A stretch of DNA of 64,000 nucleotides from Amycolatopsis thermoflava N1165 (GTDB lineage: Bacteria > Actinomycetota > Actinomycetes > Mycobacteriales > Pseudonocardiaceae), in the NCBI RefSeq assembly GCF_000473265.1, contig NZ_KI421511.1:1849731-1913730 (forward strand), in the 5' to 3' direction. Every line of letters starts with the position of its first letter. Position 1 is the stretch's first letter. Of this stretch, positions 8,466 to 17,088 are shown one piece after another. The notes below the pieces were generated by a model that was not told where the DNA came from, did not search any database, and saw nothing but the letters and a program-made list of their open reading frames with translations. The translations under genes and the position numbers were made by a program.

Positions 8466-8891
8466 CTATTCCCCGGACGTTTCGGTGTCCGGCGATTTTC
8501 CGCCACGGCGCCCGACGAGCCGGTCCAGCAGGTCACGGTTGCCGGGCCACGCCTCGTCGAGCACCTCCCGTGGCACGCGCCGCGCCGCGTACCGCAAGGC
8601 CAGCGCCACGACGACGACGTCGTCGAGCGGCCCGATGACCGGCAGGAACTCGGGGATCAGGTCGACCGGCGACAGCACCCAAAGCCCCGCGAACACCACG
8701 GCGACCTTCGCCCGCAGCGGCACGCGCGGATCCTTGCGGAGCCGCTTGACGGTGATCACACAGTCCGGCAGGAAGCGCGCGAGATCCCTGGCCAGCCCCG
8801 GTGGGAGTAGTTTCGGGAGGAAGATCAGCAGCACCCACGAGCCAAGCATGACCCCAGCCGCGATCAGGACGCCCGTGAGCCAGCCAGGCAC
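8466..8891 (-). CDS. YkvA-like DUF1232 membrane protein
   Basis: A 141-residue protein from GTG 8891, preceded by GAGGAG. An N-terminal transmembrane segment (VLIAAGVMLGSWVLLIFLPKLL) is followed by the DUF1232 core KVAVVFAGLWVLSPVDLIPEFLPVIGPLDDVVVVALALRYAARRVP. The SPVDLIPEFLPVIGPLDD block is the family signature. Function is unknown. It is upstream of and probably co-transcribed with the EamA transporter. Confidence 0.85.
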   Translation of the reverse strand: MPGWLTGVLIAAGVMLGSWVLLIFLPKLLPPGLARDLARFLPDCVITVKRLRKDPRVPLRAKVAVVFAGLWVLSPVDLIPEFLPVIGPLDDVVVVALALRYAARRVPREVLDEAWPGNRDLLDRLVGRRGGKSPDTETSGE

Positions 8892-9018
8892 TTTGCGCTC
8901 CTCCGAGTAGAACCCAAAGGAGCCTACCCGCCTCACCCTCTGTGACGGCCCGCTCTTATAGCGCACTGTTGATCACGCGCAGTCACCCACCCCCCGTGAA
9001 CCGGCGTCCGCGGATGGG

Positions 9019-10773
9019 CTACTCTTGTGCGCACAAGAGAAGAGCAGGTCCGAGTGGCGGAATGGCAGACGCGCTAGCTTGAGGTGCTAGTGCCCGTAAA
9101 GGGCGTGGGGGTTCAAGTCCCCCCTCGGACACAACCACTTCGCACACGGATGGTTGGGGCTGGGTTTCAGCCACCACCATCCGTGTTGTTTCGTTGTAGG
9201 TCAGTTTCAGGCCGAGCTGTCGGTAGACCTCCAGCTTGTCGCCCGGGTCTGCGTCGCGCAGCACCTGGAGCAGCCCGCCCATCGCGTCGACCAGCTGACG
9301 AATCTCGGCGGCGGTCATTCTCCGGTCCGCCCCCGACCGGGCGCCCGAGGCGGCCATCTGCGCCTCCAGCACCGCCTTCTCCTGCTGCACCTGCCTGGTC
9401 CACTTGGCCACCAGCGCCGGATCTGTGCCGGCTTCGAGCGCGGCCTGGTGCCGGGCGAGTTTCCGGTCGCACTCCGCCAGCGCCCGGCGCGTCTCGGCGC
9501 CAGCGGGAGCGTGATCCGGCTGCGACTCCTCCATCGCGGTGAGCGACTGTTCGATTCTGGCGGGCGCGAACACCTGGGCCAGCCAGGTGTCGAGCGGCAG
9601 CAGCAGCACATCCTCGCGCAGGTGCACCGTCAGCGGGTGGTCGAGCCGGTTGGCGAGGGCGTACTCGTTCGGGTAGCGGCAGCGGTAGTGGGCCCGCTCG
9701 CGGATCCAGTTGCCCTGCATGCGCCGCCCACAGCTCTCGTGGAACAGCAGGCCCTTGAGCGCATAGGGGTGCTTCTTCCGCTCGGTCACCCGACCTGTCG
9801 ACCGCGGGCCCCTTGAGGCCAGGCGAGCCTGCACCTGCTCGAAGGTCTCCCTGCTGATCAGCGCCGCATGGACCTTCTGGTCGGAGAAGACCCACTGGTC
9901 CCGCGGATTCCACGCCAGCCTGGTCCGATGCCCGAGCCCGACGTCCTCGACATCGATCAGAGACTCCTGCTTGCGCTGCTTGTTCCACACCTCGTGACCG
10001 GTGTAGCGCGGATTGGTCAGGATGGTCCGGACGGCGCTCTTCGACCACGCCACCCCCGACCTGTGCTGATTGCGGCCCCGGTCGTACGCCGACGGACATG
10101 GAATTCCGTCAGCAGTGAGCCGTTGCGCGATCGCGAAGACACCGATCCCCGACAGGTACTCGTGGAAGATCCGCTGCACGACCGGCGCCGTCTTTGGATC
10201 CGGCTCGAGCCGATGCAGCCGCTTGCCATCGCCCGCCTTCGCCGGGTTCGGATGCGGCCCGGCATCAGCCAGCCGATAGCCGTAAGGAGGGCGGCCACCC
10301 AGGTAACGGCCCTCCACCTGGGCCTGCGCCGCCATCGCCGACCGCACCCGGACCTTGATCCTGGTCCGCTCCCCCTTGCTCATCCCACCGAACACCGACA
10401 TCACCAGGTCGTGCGCCTCGGACTCCGGGTCGACCGCTCCCCCGACCTCCGGCACCCACAACCCCACCCCGTAATGCGCGAACACCGGAAACGTCAACCC
10501 GTACTGATTGCCATAGAACGCCCGCTGCGGCTCCCCGACCACCACCGCCTCGAACCCGCGATCCCGCCTCTTGAGCACCTCAAGCAATCGAGCAGCCTCC
10601 GGCCGCCGCTTCCACGGAATCGAACGGGACTGCCCCACATCGAAGAACTCCACGACGATCTCCCCGTGCCGCTCGACCAACGCCCGCGCCCGCGCCAACT
10701 GCCAGTTCCGCGAGGCGTCCGGATCCTGCTGATCCTCCGTCGACACCCGCCCGTAGAACGCAAACCTCATCAC
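9019..10773 (-). CDS. Large serine recombinase (integrase) of the integrative element
   Basis: A 584-residue site-specific recombinase. The N-terminal resolvase domain has FYGRVSTEDQQDP, with catalytic Ser at about residue 11, and an Arg-rich region SKGERTRIKVRVR. A Recombinase domain follows (GRPPYGYRL, IFHEYLSGIGVFAIAQRL, WSKSAVRTILTNPRYTGHEVW), then a degenerate zinc-ribbon (FHESCGRRMQGNW, YRCRYP) and a C-terminal helix. It should catalyse integration and excision. The last ~40 residues (SEGGLEPPRP onwards) are translated antisense through the tRNA, so the C-terminus is supplied by the host target. The GTG start overlaps the stop of the preceding small gene as TAGTG. Confidence 0.93.
   Translation of the reverse strand: MMRFAFYGRVSTEDQQDPDASRNWQLARARALVERHGEIVVEFFDVGQSRSIPWKRRPEAARLLEVLKRRDRGFEAVVVGEPQRAFYGNQYGLTFPVFAHYGVGLWVPEVGGAVDPESEAHDLVMSVFGGMSKGERTRIKVRVRSAMAAQAQVEGRYLGGRPPYGYRLADAGPHPNPAKAGDGKRLHRLEPDPKTAPVVQRIFHEYLSGIGVFAIAQRLTADGIPCPSAYDRGRNQHRSGVAWSKSAVRTILTNPRYTGHEVWNKQRKQESLIDVEDVGLGHRTRLAWNPRDQWVFSDQKVHAALISRETFEQVQARLASRGPRSTGRVTERKKHPYALKGLLFHESCGRRMQGNWIRERAHYRCRYPNEYALANRLDHPLTVHLREDVLLLPLDTWLAQVFAPARIEQSLTAMEESQPDHAPAGAETRRALAECDRKLARHQAALEAGTDPALVAKWTRQVQQEKAVLEAQMAASGARSGADRRMTAAEIRQLVDAMGGLLQVLRDADPGDKLEVYRQLGLKLTYNETTRMVVAETQPQPSVCEVVVSEGGLEPPRPLRALAPQASASAIPPLGPALLLCAQE
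9022..9039. promoter_or_regulatory. 18-bp perfect palindrome upstream of tRNA-Leu
   Basis: CTCTTGTGCGCACAAGAG is a perfect palindrome ending nine bases before the tRNA 5' end. It falls where the tRNA promoter or 5' leader should be and inside the final codons of the antisense recombinase frame. It could be an operator or part of the recombinase target; nothing decides between these. Confidence 0.4.
9048..9131 (+). tRNA. tRNA-Leu (anticodon GAG)
   Basis: The full cloverleaf is readable. Acceptor GTCCGAG pairs with CTCGGAC (9124-9130) with discriminator A. The anticodon stem CTAGC/GCTAG encloses the loop TTGAGGT with GAG at 9081-9083. A long variable arm typical of class II tRNAs follows, then a T-arm with GGTTCAAGT. 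CCA is not encoded. Its 3' end adjoins the recombinase gene and marks the left border of the integrated element. Confidence 0.95.
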
Positions 10774-10991
10774 TACGCCGCCTCCCGCTCCCCCGACACA
10801 CCCCGCGGCGACGCCGCCCGTACGCCGGCCCCACCATGCCCGCGCTTGCCAGCTACGTTGCGCACCAGCCGCAACAGCGCGCGTGCTGCGGCCGGCGACA
10901 GAACCGGCGACATCGGCGGCACAACCACGTGAACCTGCTCACCACCAGAACCGGCGGGCCGATGCGATCGGCGCTTCTTCCCCGCCGTCAT
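10773..10991 (-). CDS. Small basic protein coupled to the recombinase
   Basis: A 72-residue, very basic protein (MTAGKKRRSHRPAG) with a central hydrophobic helix PAAARALLRLVRNVAG. Its start overlaps the stop of an upstream tiny ORF as ATGA and its stop overlaps the recombinase start as TAGTG. That double overlap argues for a real, tightly coupled gene. It could be a recombination directionality or accessory factor; this is inference from position and charge only. Confidence 0.6.
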   Translation of the reverse strand: MTAGKKRRSHRPAGSGGEQVHVVVPPMSPVLSPAAARALLRLVRNVAGKRGHGGAGVRAASPRGVSGEREAA

Positions 10992-11143
10992 CGCCGCGCC
11001 TTCCGCAGCGCTTCCGCCCGGTCCGACGCCGCGCTAATCAGGCGATCAATAACCTCTGCTAGGGACGGACCAAACCCTTTCAGCAGCCCACCAAATGTTG
11101 ACCGACCTGAAATTCCGGGTACCAAAACATGCGACACGTCCAT
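10988..11143 (-). CDS. 51-residue ORF, first gene of the recombinase operon
   Basis: ATG at 11143 opens a 51-residue frame beginning MDVSHVLVPGISGRSTFG and ending in an amphipathic helix rich in Ala, Glu and Arg (AEVIDRLISAASDRAEALRK). A GGAG lies about nine bases upstream and the stop overlaps the next start as ATGA. Three genes in a row with overlapping stops and starts make this very likely translated. Function unknown; a DNA-binding or oligomerising helper is one guess. Confidence 0.6.
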   Translation of the reverse strand: MDVSHVLVPGISGRSTFGGLLKGFGPSLAEVIDRLISAASDRAEALRKARR

Positions 11144-11849
11144 ATCTACGCTCCGCAACTACGCCGACGTCAAGGACAGGCGTCAAGCCGCTCAGCCCTC
11201 GCTCACGAACACTCGATCTCCCATCCGGAACCACCACGGCCTGACACATTGAACTCCGCCAAAGCGGCAGCTCGGGGACACGCGGACCGGAGAAAAACAA
11301 AGGTCCCCTGACCGGTTGCTCATCTCGATAGGGTCGCTGAGCGGCATGTGGCTGGGTTACGACCAGCCGGCACGAGCGGTCAAGCCACCATCTCGACGAC
11401 TGCCGTCAGAACCTCGAAGGGGCCGTTTCACATCTCCGGCAACTGATCACTAAGCTGTGAACTATGTACGCCATACTGCGCTGACCTGCGGATACATAAC
11501 TTCTGCAGGTCAACAGGGTCGTTCGAGTCAGTTGATGCGCCTTCAGTACCGTCCGGCGCACCGCGCTGCTCCCAACCTGCTTCTCAAGACTGCTCGCCGG
11601 GGGGACAAGGCAGCAGCTGGCCGATGAAATCCATCGAGATCGAGATATCGGCAAGCCGCCCGGCGGTCTACCCTCACGGCCGACCTCCAGTGTCCGCAGT
11701 TTTGCCAGGTCAGGACAGCGCGACGTGCGGATTGGCGGCCGCCGCTAAGACGTCGTTGCGAAAACGTGAACTTCCCGGTCGTAACGCGGGGGGTTAATGC
11801 CCTGATTGTCGTATGGACATGATCGTCGCAGAAGCTGGAGGATCGGGTG
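11144..11849. other. 700-bp intergenic region between recombinase operon and ABC-3C operon
   Basis: No convincing gene on either strand. It must hold the recombinase promoter on the minus strand and the ABC-3C promoter on the plus strand. A perfect hairpin at 11482-11512 is listed separately. Open frames across the rest are arginine- and serine-rich and not coding-like. Confidence 0.5.
11482..11512. repeat. 8-bp perfect inverted repeat
   Basis: TGACCTGC at 11482-11489 and GCAGGTCA at 11505-11512, separated by 15 AT-richer bases. It could be an operator for a dimeric regulator, or a stem in a leader RNA. It is one of the few ordered features in this long gap. Confidence 0.4.
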
Positions 11850-13037
11850 ATGGCAGCCTCCACGCATGGCGCTGGCCCCAGTGCCGTGGGGTACCAGCAT
11901 CAGACGTGGTGGGCGCTTGTCGAACTGTTGCGCGCCGGCCCCGAGCGCCCCGATGCCGCGATCACCCTGGAGCTCCACGACGATGTGGCGTGGGAGGAGA
12001 ACGGTAGCCCGACCGAGTTGCTGCAGGTGAAGCACCATCAACGGGCTCAGCGGTCGTTGACCGACAGTTCTGTCGACGTGTGGCGGACGCTCAGAGTGTG
12101 GATGGATGAGGCGAACCCCGGCGACCCGGACGGTCCGAAGTTGGTCCTCGTCACGACGCAGACAGCCGGCGTAGGTTCCGCGATGGAGGCACTGCGACCT
12201 CGCGGGCGCAACGCCTCTGCCGCGCTCACTGCCCTGGAGAACATCGCCAGTACCTCGCGGAGCCAGGAAACTGACTCTTCGCGCAAGCAGTTCCTGGCAC
12301 TCAGCTCGTCAGAACGGCGGACGTTCGTCTCCCGGATCGTCGTGCTCGACGGCTCACCGTCGATCGATGACGCGTCGGAATCGGTCCGGATCCCGCTGCA
12401 CTGGACGCTGCCAATGGGACACGAGGACCTGTTCCTGAGCCTGGTGTGGCGATGGTGGGACCAGCAGGCGCTGGCGATGCTCCAGGGGCGGCTCGCCCGT
12501 GTGGATGTGAGTGCGGCCCAGCAGGCGATCGCGGAGATCCGCGACCGCTTCACCATGGACAACCTGCCGACCCTGGTTGAACTGGTCGGCCTGAACGTCG
12601 GCGATATCGAACGCGATCACGCGTCACACGCCTTCGTACACCAGATGCGCTGGGTGGATTACCCGCCGAAGAACTTGCAGAAGGCCATGATCGACTACTA
12701 CCGCGCGTACACCCAGACCGCGCGCTGGCTTGACGAGGACCTCATCGGGGTCGCAGACCTCACTCGATTCGAGCTCGAGCTCATCGACGAATGGGAACGC
12801 CAGTTCGAGTGGATGCTCGACGAGCTTGACCCTGACGCGGACGAGGCTGCCAAGAAGAAGGCCGGGAAGCTGCTGCTTCGGGAGCTGCTCGACCGGACCG
12901 GAATCACGATTCGCGCCAGGTACCAGGATCCGTTCTTCGCGCGCGGTCAACGTCACATGCTTGCCGACCGGGGCAAGGTTGGCTGGCATCCGGACTTCCA
13001 GGTGCGCCTGGAGCAGCTGCTTCAGGTCAGCGCATGA
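11850..13037 (+). CDS. ABC-3C system effector with N-terminal PD-(D/E)XK-like nuclease
   Basis: About 395 residues. The first 65 match the nuclease-like start of Cap4/ABC-3C effectors: GYQHQTWWALVELL, then ELHDDVAWE (Glu41, Asp44/45) and ELLQVKHH (Gln59, Lys61). These are the likely metal-binding and catalytic positions of a restriction-type nuclease. The remainder is helical with a Trp-rich segment and KKKAGKLLLRELLDRTGI near the end. GGAGG lies just upstream; GTG 11847 is an alternative start. It is followed by the middle component and the SMC-like ATPase, so it is probably the toxic effector released on sensing invasion. Confidence 0.78.
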   Translation: MAASTHGAGPSAVGYQHQTWWALVELLRAGPERPDAAITLELHDDVAWEENGSPTELLQVKHHQRAQRSLTDSSVDVWRTLRVWMDEANPGDPDGPKLVLVTTQTAGVGSAMEALRPRGRNASAALTALENIASTSRSQETDSSRKQFLALSSSERRTFVSRIVVLDGSPSIDDASESVRIPLHWTLPMGHEDLFLSLVWRWWDQQALAMLQGRLARVDVSAAQQAIAEIRDRFTMDNLPTLVELVGLNVGDIERDHASHAFVHQMRWVDYPPKNLQKAMIDYYRAYTQTARWLDEDLIGVADLTRFELELIDEWERQFEWMLDELDPDADEAAKKKAGKLLLRELLDRTGITIRARYQDPFFARGQRHMLADRGKVGWHPDFQVRLEQLLQVSA

Positions 13038-13082
13038 CCCACCCGGTGGCGCACAAATCGACCCTGACAGCGGAAGGATGCT

Positions 13083-13565
13083 ATGCCGAAGTGGGCTGAG
13101 CGATCGCCCGTGGCCGCCGCCATGTTGAATCCCGCGCTGATCGCTGCGATCCTCGCCGCGGCTGCCGAGGACTACCGCAAGGAATCTGGACGCGGGATGC
13201 CCTGGGAACTGGCTTTCATCGTCTCCCCCTTGGTGCTCCATCGGGCAACACGAGAAGCCTTGCCGAGCTCGATTCGAACACACCTGGCCAACTGGATATC
13301 AGCCAACCCCGCCCTGCACGCTGGGTTTCCGTCGCGCGCGAGGAACCTCACCGCGCCGATCAAGGAGGGCCTCCGATTCGGCCTGACCCACCACATCCTC
13401 ACTCTCGAAGGTGCAGTCCTCTTGGGACAGATCAAACGACCACGCGGCTTCTCGACTCCCGACGAACTCCGCGACCTCCTACGGCCCGCCCGCCTAACCG
13501 GCCGCTGGTTGTCGAAAGCTGATGCAACCTCAACCGTATTCGCCCTCTTCGGTGTGGCTCCCTGA
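13083..13565 (+). CDS. ABC-3C system middle component
   Basis: A 160-residue protein starting [19 protein letters not shown], matching the 'three component ABC system middle component' type: ERSPxxAxxLNPA, then [21 protein letters not shown] and a C-terminal helical region. It lies between the nuclease-like effector and the ATPase, its stop only five bases before the ATPase start. In these systems the middle component is thought to connect ATPase and effector; that role is predicted rather than shown. Confidence 0.78.
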   Translation: MPKWAERSPVAAAMLNPALIAAILAAAAEDYRKESGRGMPWELAFIVSPLVLHRATREALPSSIRTHLANWISANPALHAGFPSRARNLTAPIKEGLRFGLTHHILTLEGAVLLGQIKRPRGFSTPDELRDLLRPARLTGRWLSKADATSTVFALFGVAP

Positions 13566-13570
13566 TTATC

Positions 13571-15547
13571 ATGCAGATCAACGAGATCGTCCTGTACAAC
13601 GCCACTGGCGAGAAGCGCTCCGTCGAATTCACGCTGGGCGAGCTGAACATCGTCACCGGGGATTCGAAGACCGGTAAGAGTGCGTTGCTCGACATCGTCG
13701 AGTACTGCCTCGGCCGAGACACACTGCAGATGCCGGTTGGTCCTATCACGAGAACCGTCGTTTGGTACGCCACCCTCTTTGAACTCGGAGACGGCGGACG
13801 AGCCTTCGTCGCCCGGCCCGCACCTCAGCCGGGTAGGGCGTCGACACAGCGGGCAATGCTCGAGTTCGGAGCAGACCTGTCCGCGCCGGAATTCGCTGAT
13901 CTTGCCGTCAACGCCGACTCGCGCAGCGTTCGCGAGCAACTGGGCCGGCGCATCGGCATCGAAGAGAACTCCCATCAACCTCCTCCGGGTTCGTCCCGGC
14001 CGGCGCTCGAAGCGAACCTCGGCCACGCGGCGCTTCTCTGCTTCCAGCGCCAGAGCGAGATCGCGAACCGGGACCTCCTGTTCCACCGCCAGGGCGAACA
14101 GGGCATGACCCAAGCCCTCAAGGACACCATCCCGTACTTCATCGGCGCGGTACCGCGCGACCAGGCGCTCAAGCGCGCCCGGCTCGCAGCCGCTCGACGT
14201 CAACTGCGTTCGCTGCAGGCCCAGCACCAGCGAGCCCTCGAGGCCGCCGACTCAGCTGACGCTCGTCTCAACGAGTTGTGGAGTGAGGCCTACACCCTGG
14301 GCATGGTCAGCGACCGGGTCATGCCGGACCGCACCGTCGCGGTCGAGCGTTTGCGGACGGCCATCACGGCGAGCGACTACGCGCAGCCCGCCACGCCCGA
14401 ATTGATCAACCGGGAGGTCGAGCTCCAACGACGTCAAGAGTCGCTCCGAGACCAGCTTCGCGCCCTGAGCGCTGAACGAGCACTCCTCGTACAACAGGAT
14501 GACAGCGAGACGGACTACGCCTCCGCCGTACGGACTCAAGCCGCCAGGCTCACCAGTCTGAATCTGCTCGATTTCCAAGGCAGCGACGAGAGTGCTCGTG
14601 ACTCCGCTCCGTGTCCCGTTTGCGGCAACGAACTCGCGGAACCGGACCCGACCGCACGGGACCTCAAGCAGAGCCTCGATCAGCTGAACTCCGCCCTCGA
14701 GGGAATCGATGCGGCGCGTCCGGCACGACGCGCCGCGCTCGAACGAGTCGACGAACGGCTCGCTACCGTCCGAGCGGAACTACGTACGGCCGACGCAGCT
14801 GTCCGCGCGGTCCATTCCACCAACAACGCCACAGACAACCTACCCGACTCGACACGGCGCGACTTCGCCCGCGGGCGCATCCACGCCACACTCGCCGCCC
14901 TGCCCACGGGTTCGGCTTACCAACTGGAACGCCTCCGCGAGCAGGTCGAGTCCATGCAGGACCACATCTCCAGCCTTGAGGCCGAGCTCGACCCGGCTGA
15001 GGAGCGGGAACAACTCACCTCCCGGCTCGTCACCATCAGCCACGACATGACCAGGTGGGCGGAACAGCTCCGATTGGAGCACGGTGACGGCGGCAGTGTC
15101 CGCCTGGATCTCAACCGGCTCACCGTGGTCGCCGACACCGAGGCCGGTCCCGCGCCATTGCCACGGATCGGAAGCGGCGAGAACTGGATCGGCTACCACC
15201 TCGTCACCCACCTCGCACTCCACCGCTACTTCGTACGCCAGCAACGTCCGGTTCCCCGGCTACTCATGCTCGATCAACCCACCCAGGTCTGGTTCCGGTC
15301 AGAAGTCGACCAGAATTCCGGGACACCCGCCGGTGACAACGACCGAGAAGCAGCCCGGCGTCTCTTCCAACTGATTCATGACGTCACCGCCGAACTGGCC
15401 CCGCACATGCAGGTCATCGTCTGCGACCACGCCAACCTGTCCGAAGGCTGGTTCCAGCGATCGGTACGCCACAACTGGCGAGGAGACACGAAGCTGATTC
15501 CAAGCCATTGGCTTAGTGCCATCGATTCCGAGGACCAGGAGCAGTGA
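13571..15547 (+). CDS. DUF3732-type SMC/Rad50-like ATPase of the ABC-3C system
   Basis: A 658-residue ABC ATPase of the DUF3732 group. Walker A is GDSKTGKSA (30-38) within [26 protein letters not shown] long coiled-coil insertion is broken by a zinc-hook-like CPVCGNEL (348-355). The second half has a signature-like [12 protein letters not shown] (533-544) and Walker [10 protein letters not shown] (564-572). The family is the ATPase of three-component ABC conflict systems, probably sensing unusual DNA or DNA ends. Starts with ATG, no strong ribosome site, translationally coupled to the preceding gene. Confidence 0.88.
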   Translation: MQINEIVLYNATGEKRSVEFTLGELNIVTGDSKTGKSALLDIVEYCLGRDTLQMPVGPITRTVVWYATLFELGDGGRAFVARPAPQPGRASTQRAMLEFGADLSAPEFADLAVNADSRSVREQLGRRIGIEENSHQPPPGSSRPALEANLGHAALLCFQRQSEIANRDLLFHRQGEQGMTQALKDTIPYFIGAVPRDQALKRARLAAARRQLRSLQAQHQRALEAADSADARLNELWSEAYTLGMVSDRVMPDRTVAVERLRTAITASDYAQPATPELINREVELQRRQESLRDQLRALSAERALLVQQDDSETDYASAVRTQAARLTSLNLLDFQGSDESARDSAPCPVCGNELAEPDPTARDLKQSLDQLNSALEGIDAARPARRAALERVDERLATVRAELRTADAAVRAVHSTNNATDNLPDSTRRDFARGRIHATLAALPTGSAYQLERLREQVESMQDHISSLEAELDPAEEREQLTSRLVTISHDMTRWAEQLRLEHGDGGSVRLDLNRLTVVADTEAGPAPLPRIGSGENWIGYHLVTHLALHRYFVRQQRPVPRLLMLDQPTQVWFRSEVDQNSGTPAGDNDREAARRLFQLIHDVTAELAPHMQVIVCDHANLSEGWFQRSVRHNWRGDTKLIPSHWLSAIDSEDQEQ

Positions 15548-15778
15548 CCTTCGAAGGGGCTGCCAAGCTGGACAGTCAGTGATTCTGAACGACTGTGCCA
15601 GGCGTGCGCGCCCAGGTGCTTGGCGTCCCAGCCCGCCGCCGACGCGGCAGCGGTCCCCAGTACCATTGGGCCGCCACCATCTCAACCGAACCGGACTGGA
15701 GCTGAGCGAGGCAGAGCAGCGCATCGTCGCCGCGCTGCGCGAGGGACACGCCAAAATCTGGCGTGGTCGCTAAGCACA

Positions 15779-15815
15779 CCAGCATGATGCTGGCGGCACA
15801 TCGAGTGCCGCCAGC
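15779..15815. terminator. Bidirectional hairpin terminator
   Basis: GCTGGCGGCAC (15789-15799) pairs perfectly with GTGCCGCCAGC (15805-15815) around a five-base loop. A second overlapping palindrome CCAGCATGATGCTGG covers 15779-15793. It sits between the ABC-3C operon on the plus strand and the minus-strand sigma/ImmA operon, where a shared terminator is expected. Confidence 0.7.
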
Positions 15816-15821
15816 AGTCTG

Positions 15822-15977
15822 TCACTTCTCGTTGCGGACGCCCTTGTGCTGGTTCGGGCTGCCGTTCAGGATGCGTCCCGTCTTGGTGTCCCGCTTGAAC
15901 CAGATGTCGCCGCGCTTGAACTCGCTGCGCTGTTTGACGGCTCCCTTGCGGTGGCCGTTTCCGGTGTTCTTGGCCAT
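15822..15977 (-). CDS. Small conserved basic protein (MAKNTGNGHRKGAV type)
   Basis: A 51-residue, Lys/Arg-rich protein starting MAKNTGNGHRKGAVKQRSEF and ending KGVRNEK. The family is widespread in bacteria and uncharacterised; proteins of this type share the MAKNTG.G.RKGAV start and the KRDTKTGR motif. GGAGGTGATCAAG before the ATG is an excellent ribosome site and fixes the start. It follows the metalloprotease gene by about 85 bases and is probably the last gene of that operon. Confidence 0.8.
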   Translation of the reverse strand: MAKNTGNGHRKGAVKQRSEFKRGDIWFKRDTKTGRILNGSPNQHKGVRNEK

Positions 15978-16062
15978 CTTGATCACCTCCATCCCGAGAG
16001 CCGGCAGGATTCGGTCCCATACCTGGGCTCTCACTACGTAGTCGAGATAGGCCGTGACCGAG

Positions 16063-17088
16063 TTAGTCCCGACACTCCACACAGAGTCCGTCCACAAGCA
16101 GTTGCGGCTGGTAATTCAAGGTGCACTTGCTGCACGGCTGCTCTCGAGCGGCGGCGCGCTGACACCGGCACTTCCCGCATATCGGGCAGAACGGCTCCCC
16201 GCAGTCTGGGCAGGGATAGCCGCGGACGGCCTGTTCGCCCTGGCAGCAGTGGATCGTCCTGATCGGACGCTGGTCGAACTCTCGCGGCTGATCGAGGTGG
16301 AGCTGCTCGCAGTTCCAGGTGTCGATGTCGGAGAAGATGGCGATGATGCGCTTGCCGTCGCTTACGGCGTCGACGTAGTAGTCCTCGCGCTCACCCCACG
16401 CCGTGCTCCAGAAGGTCTTTCTCGTCAGCTCGGATCCCGCCTGCATGGTCCGGAAGGGGTGCCCATCGGGGACGGCCTGCCCTGGCCACGGGATCACTAC
16501 CGGCCAGCCCGACTCGACATCGGGCTGCACGCTCGCGTACTGCACCGTTTCGTGATCGGCGATGACGACCGCGCCTACGTGCGGAAGCCTGCCGGCCAGC
16601 CCGATCGCACAAGCCGGGATACTGGCATGGCTCATGCGGTACAAAGCGAGCACGTGATGTGCCTGCAGGGAGCCCTGGTTGAGCACGAGGTCGACCGCGC
16701 TTGCCGGCAACACCAGTTGCTGCGCGATTCGATCACACAGTGTTTCCAGCAGCCGTCCCGGTTCGGGCTGGTCGGCAAGCCAGTCGTACAGCTCGTCCGC
16801 CTGCTCGACCAACCAGTGTCCGAGCTCGTGCGCCAAGGTGAAATTCTCGCGTCGGCTGAACGGCGTCGGCGCATACAAAATGACATCATCTCGCAGGAAC
16901 GACACCCCGTCGCAAACACCGCCGTCGCCGCGACGGCTCGACAGGTGCTCAGCTGCTCGAGCAGTCAGCCCCAGGTCACCTCGCAGCGTGCCGTGCGGGT
17001 CGGCCGCGAATCGAGCGCGCACTGCGGCATCGAGATGACAGACCGCGCGGTCGACGCATTCATCAAGATTCACGTTGTTCACCACCAC
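16063..17088 (-). CDS. ImmA/IrrE-type zinc metallopeptidase with C-terminal zinc ribbon
   Basis: A 341-residue protein. HELGH at 87-91 (FTLAHELGHWLVEQADEL) is the zincin active site of ImmA/IrrE peptidases, which cleave or inactivate partner repressors. The helical region after it (LETLCDRIAQQLVLPASAV) is typical of the family. The C-terminus has a Cys-rich module (CPDCGEPFCPICGKCRCQ, then CSKC and CVEC) able to bind zinc. The gene overlaps the end of an XRE-like regulator by 26 bases, the standard arrangement of a protease with its repressor substrate. Confidence 0.88.
   Translation of the reverse strand: MVVNNVNLDECVDRAVCHLDAAVRARFAADPHGTLRGDLGLTARAAEHLSSRRGDGGVCDGVSFLRDDVILYAPTPFSRRENFTLAHELGHWLVEQADELYDWLADQPEPGRLLETLCDRIAQQLVLPASAVDLVLNQGSLQAHHVLALYRMSHASIPACAIGLAGRLPHVGAVVIADHETVQYASVQPDVESGWPVVIPWPGQAVPDGHPFRTMQAGSELTRKTFWSTAWGEREDYYVDAVSDGKRIIAIFSDIDTWNCEQLHLDQPREFDQRPIRTIHCCQGEQAVRGYPCPDCGEPFCPICGKCRCQRAAAREQPCSKCTLNYQPQLLVDGLCVECRD

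Noticed and set aside
9048-9131. Tyrosine-integrase-type insertion at the tRNA
   Set aside because: The adjacent gene has a serine recombinase N-terminus (GRVSTEDQ) and a recombinase domain, not tyrosine-integrase motifs.
15516-15773. Small plus-strand frame after the ABC-3C ATPase
   Set aside because: It starts inside the ATPase gene, lacks a ribosome site and has no balanced composition; better read as the 3' region before the terminator.
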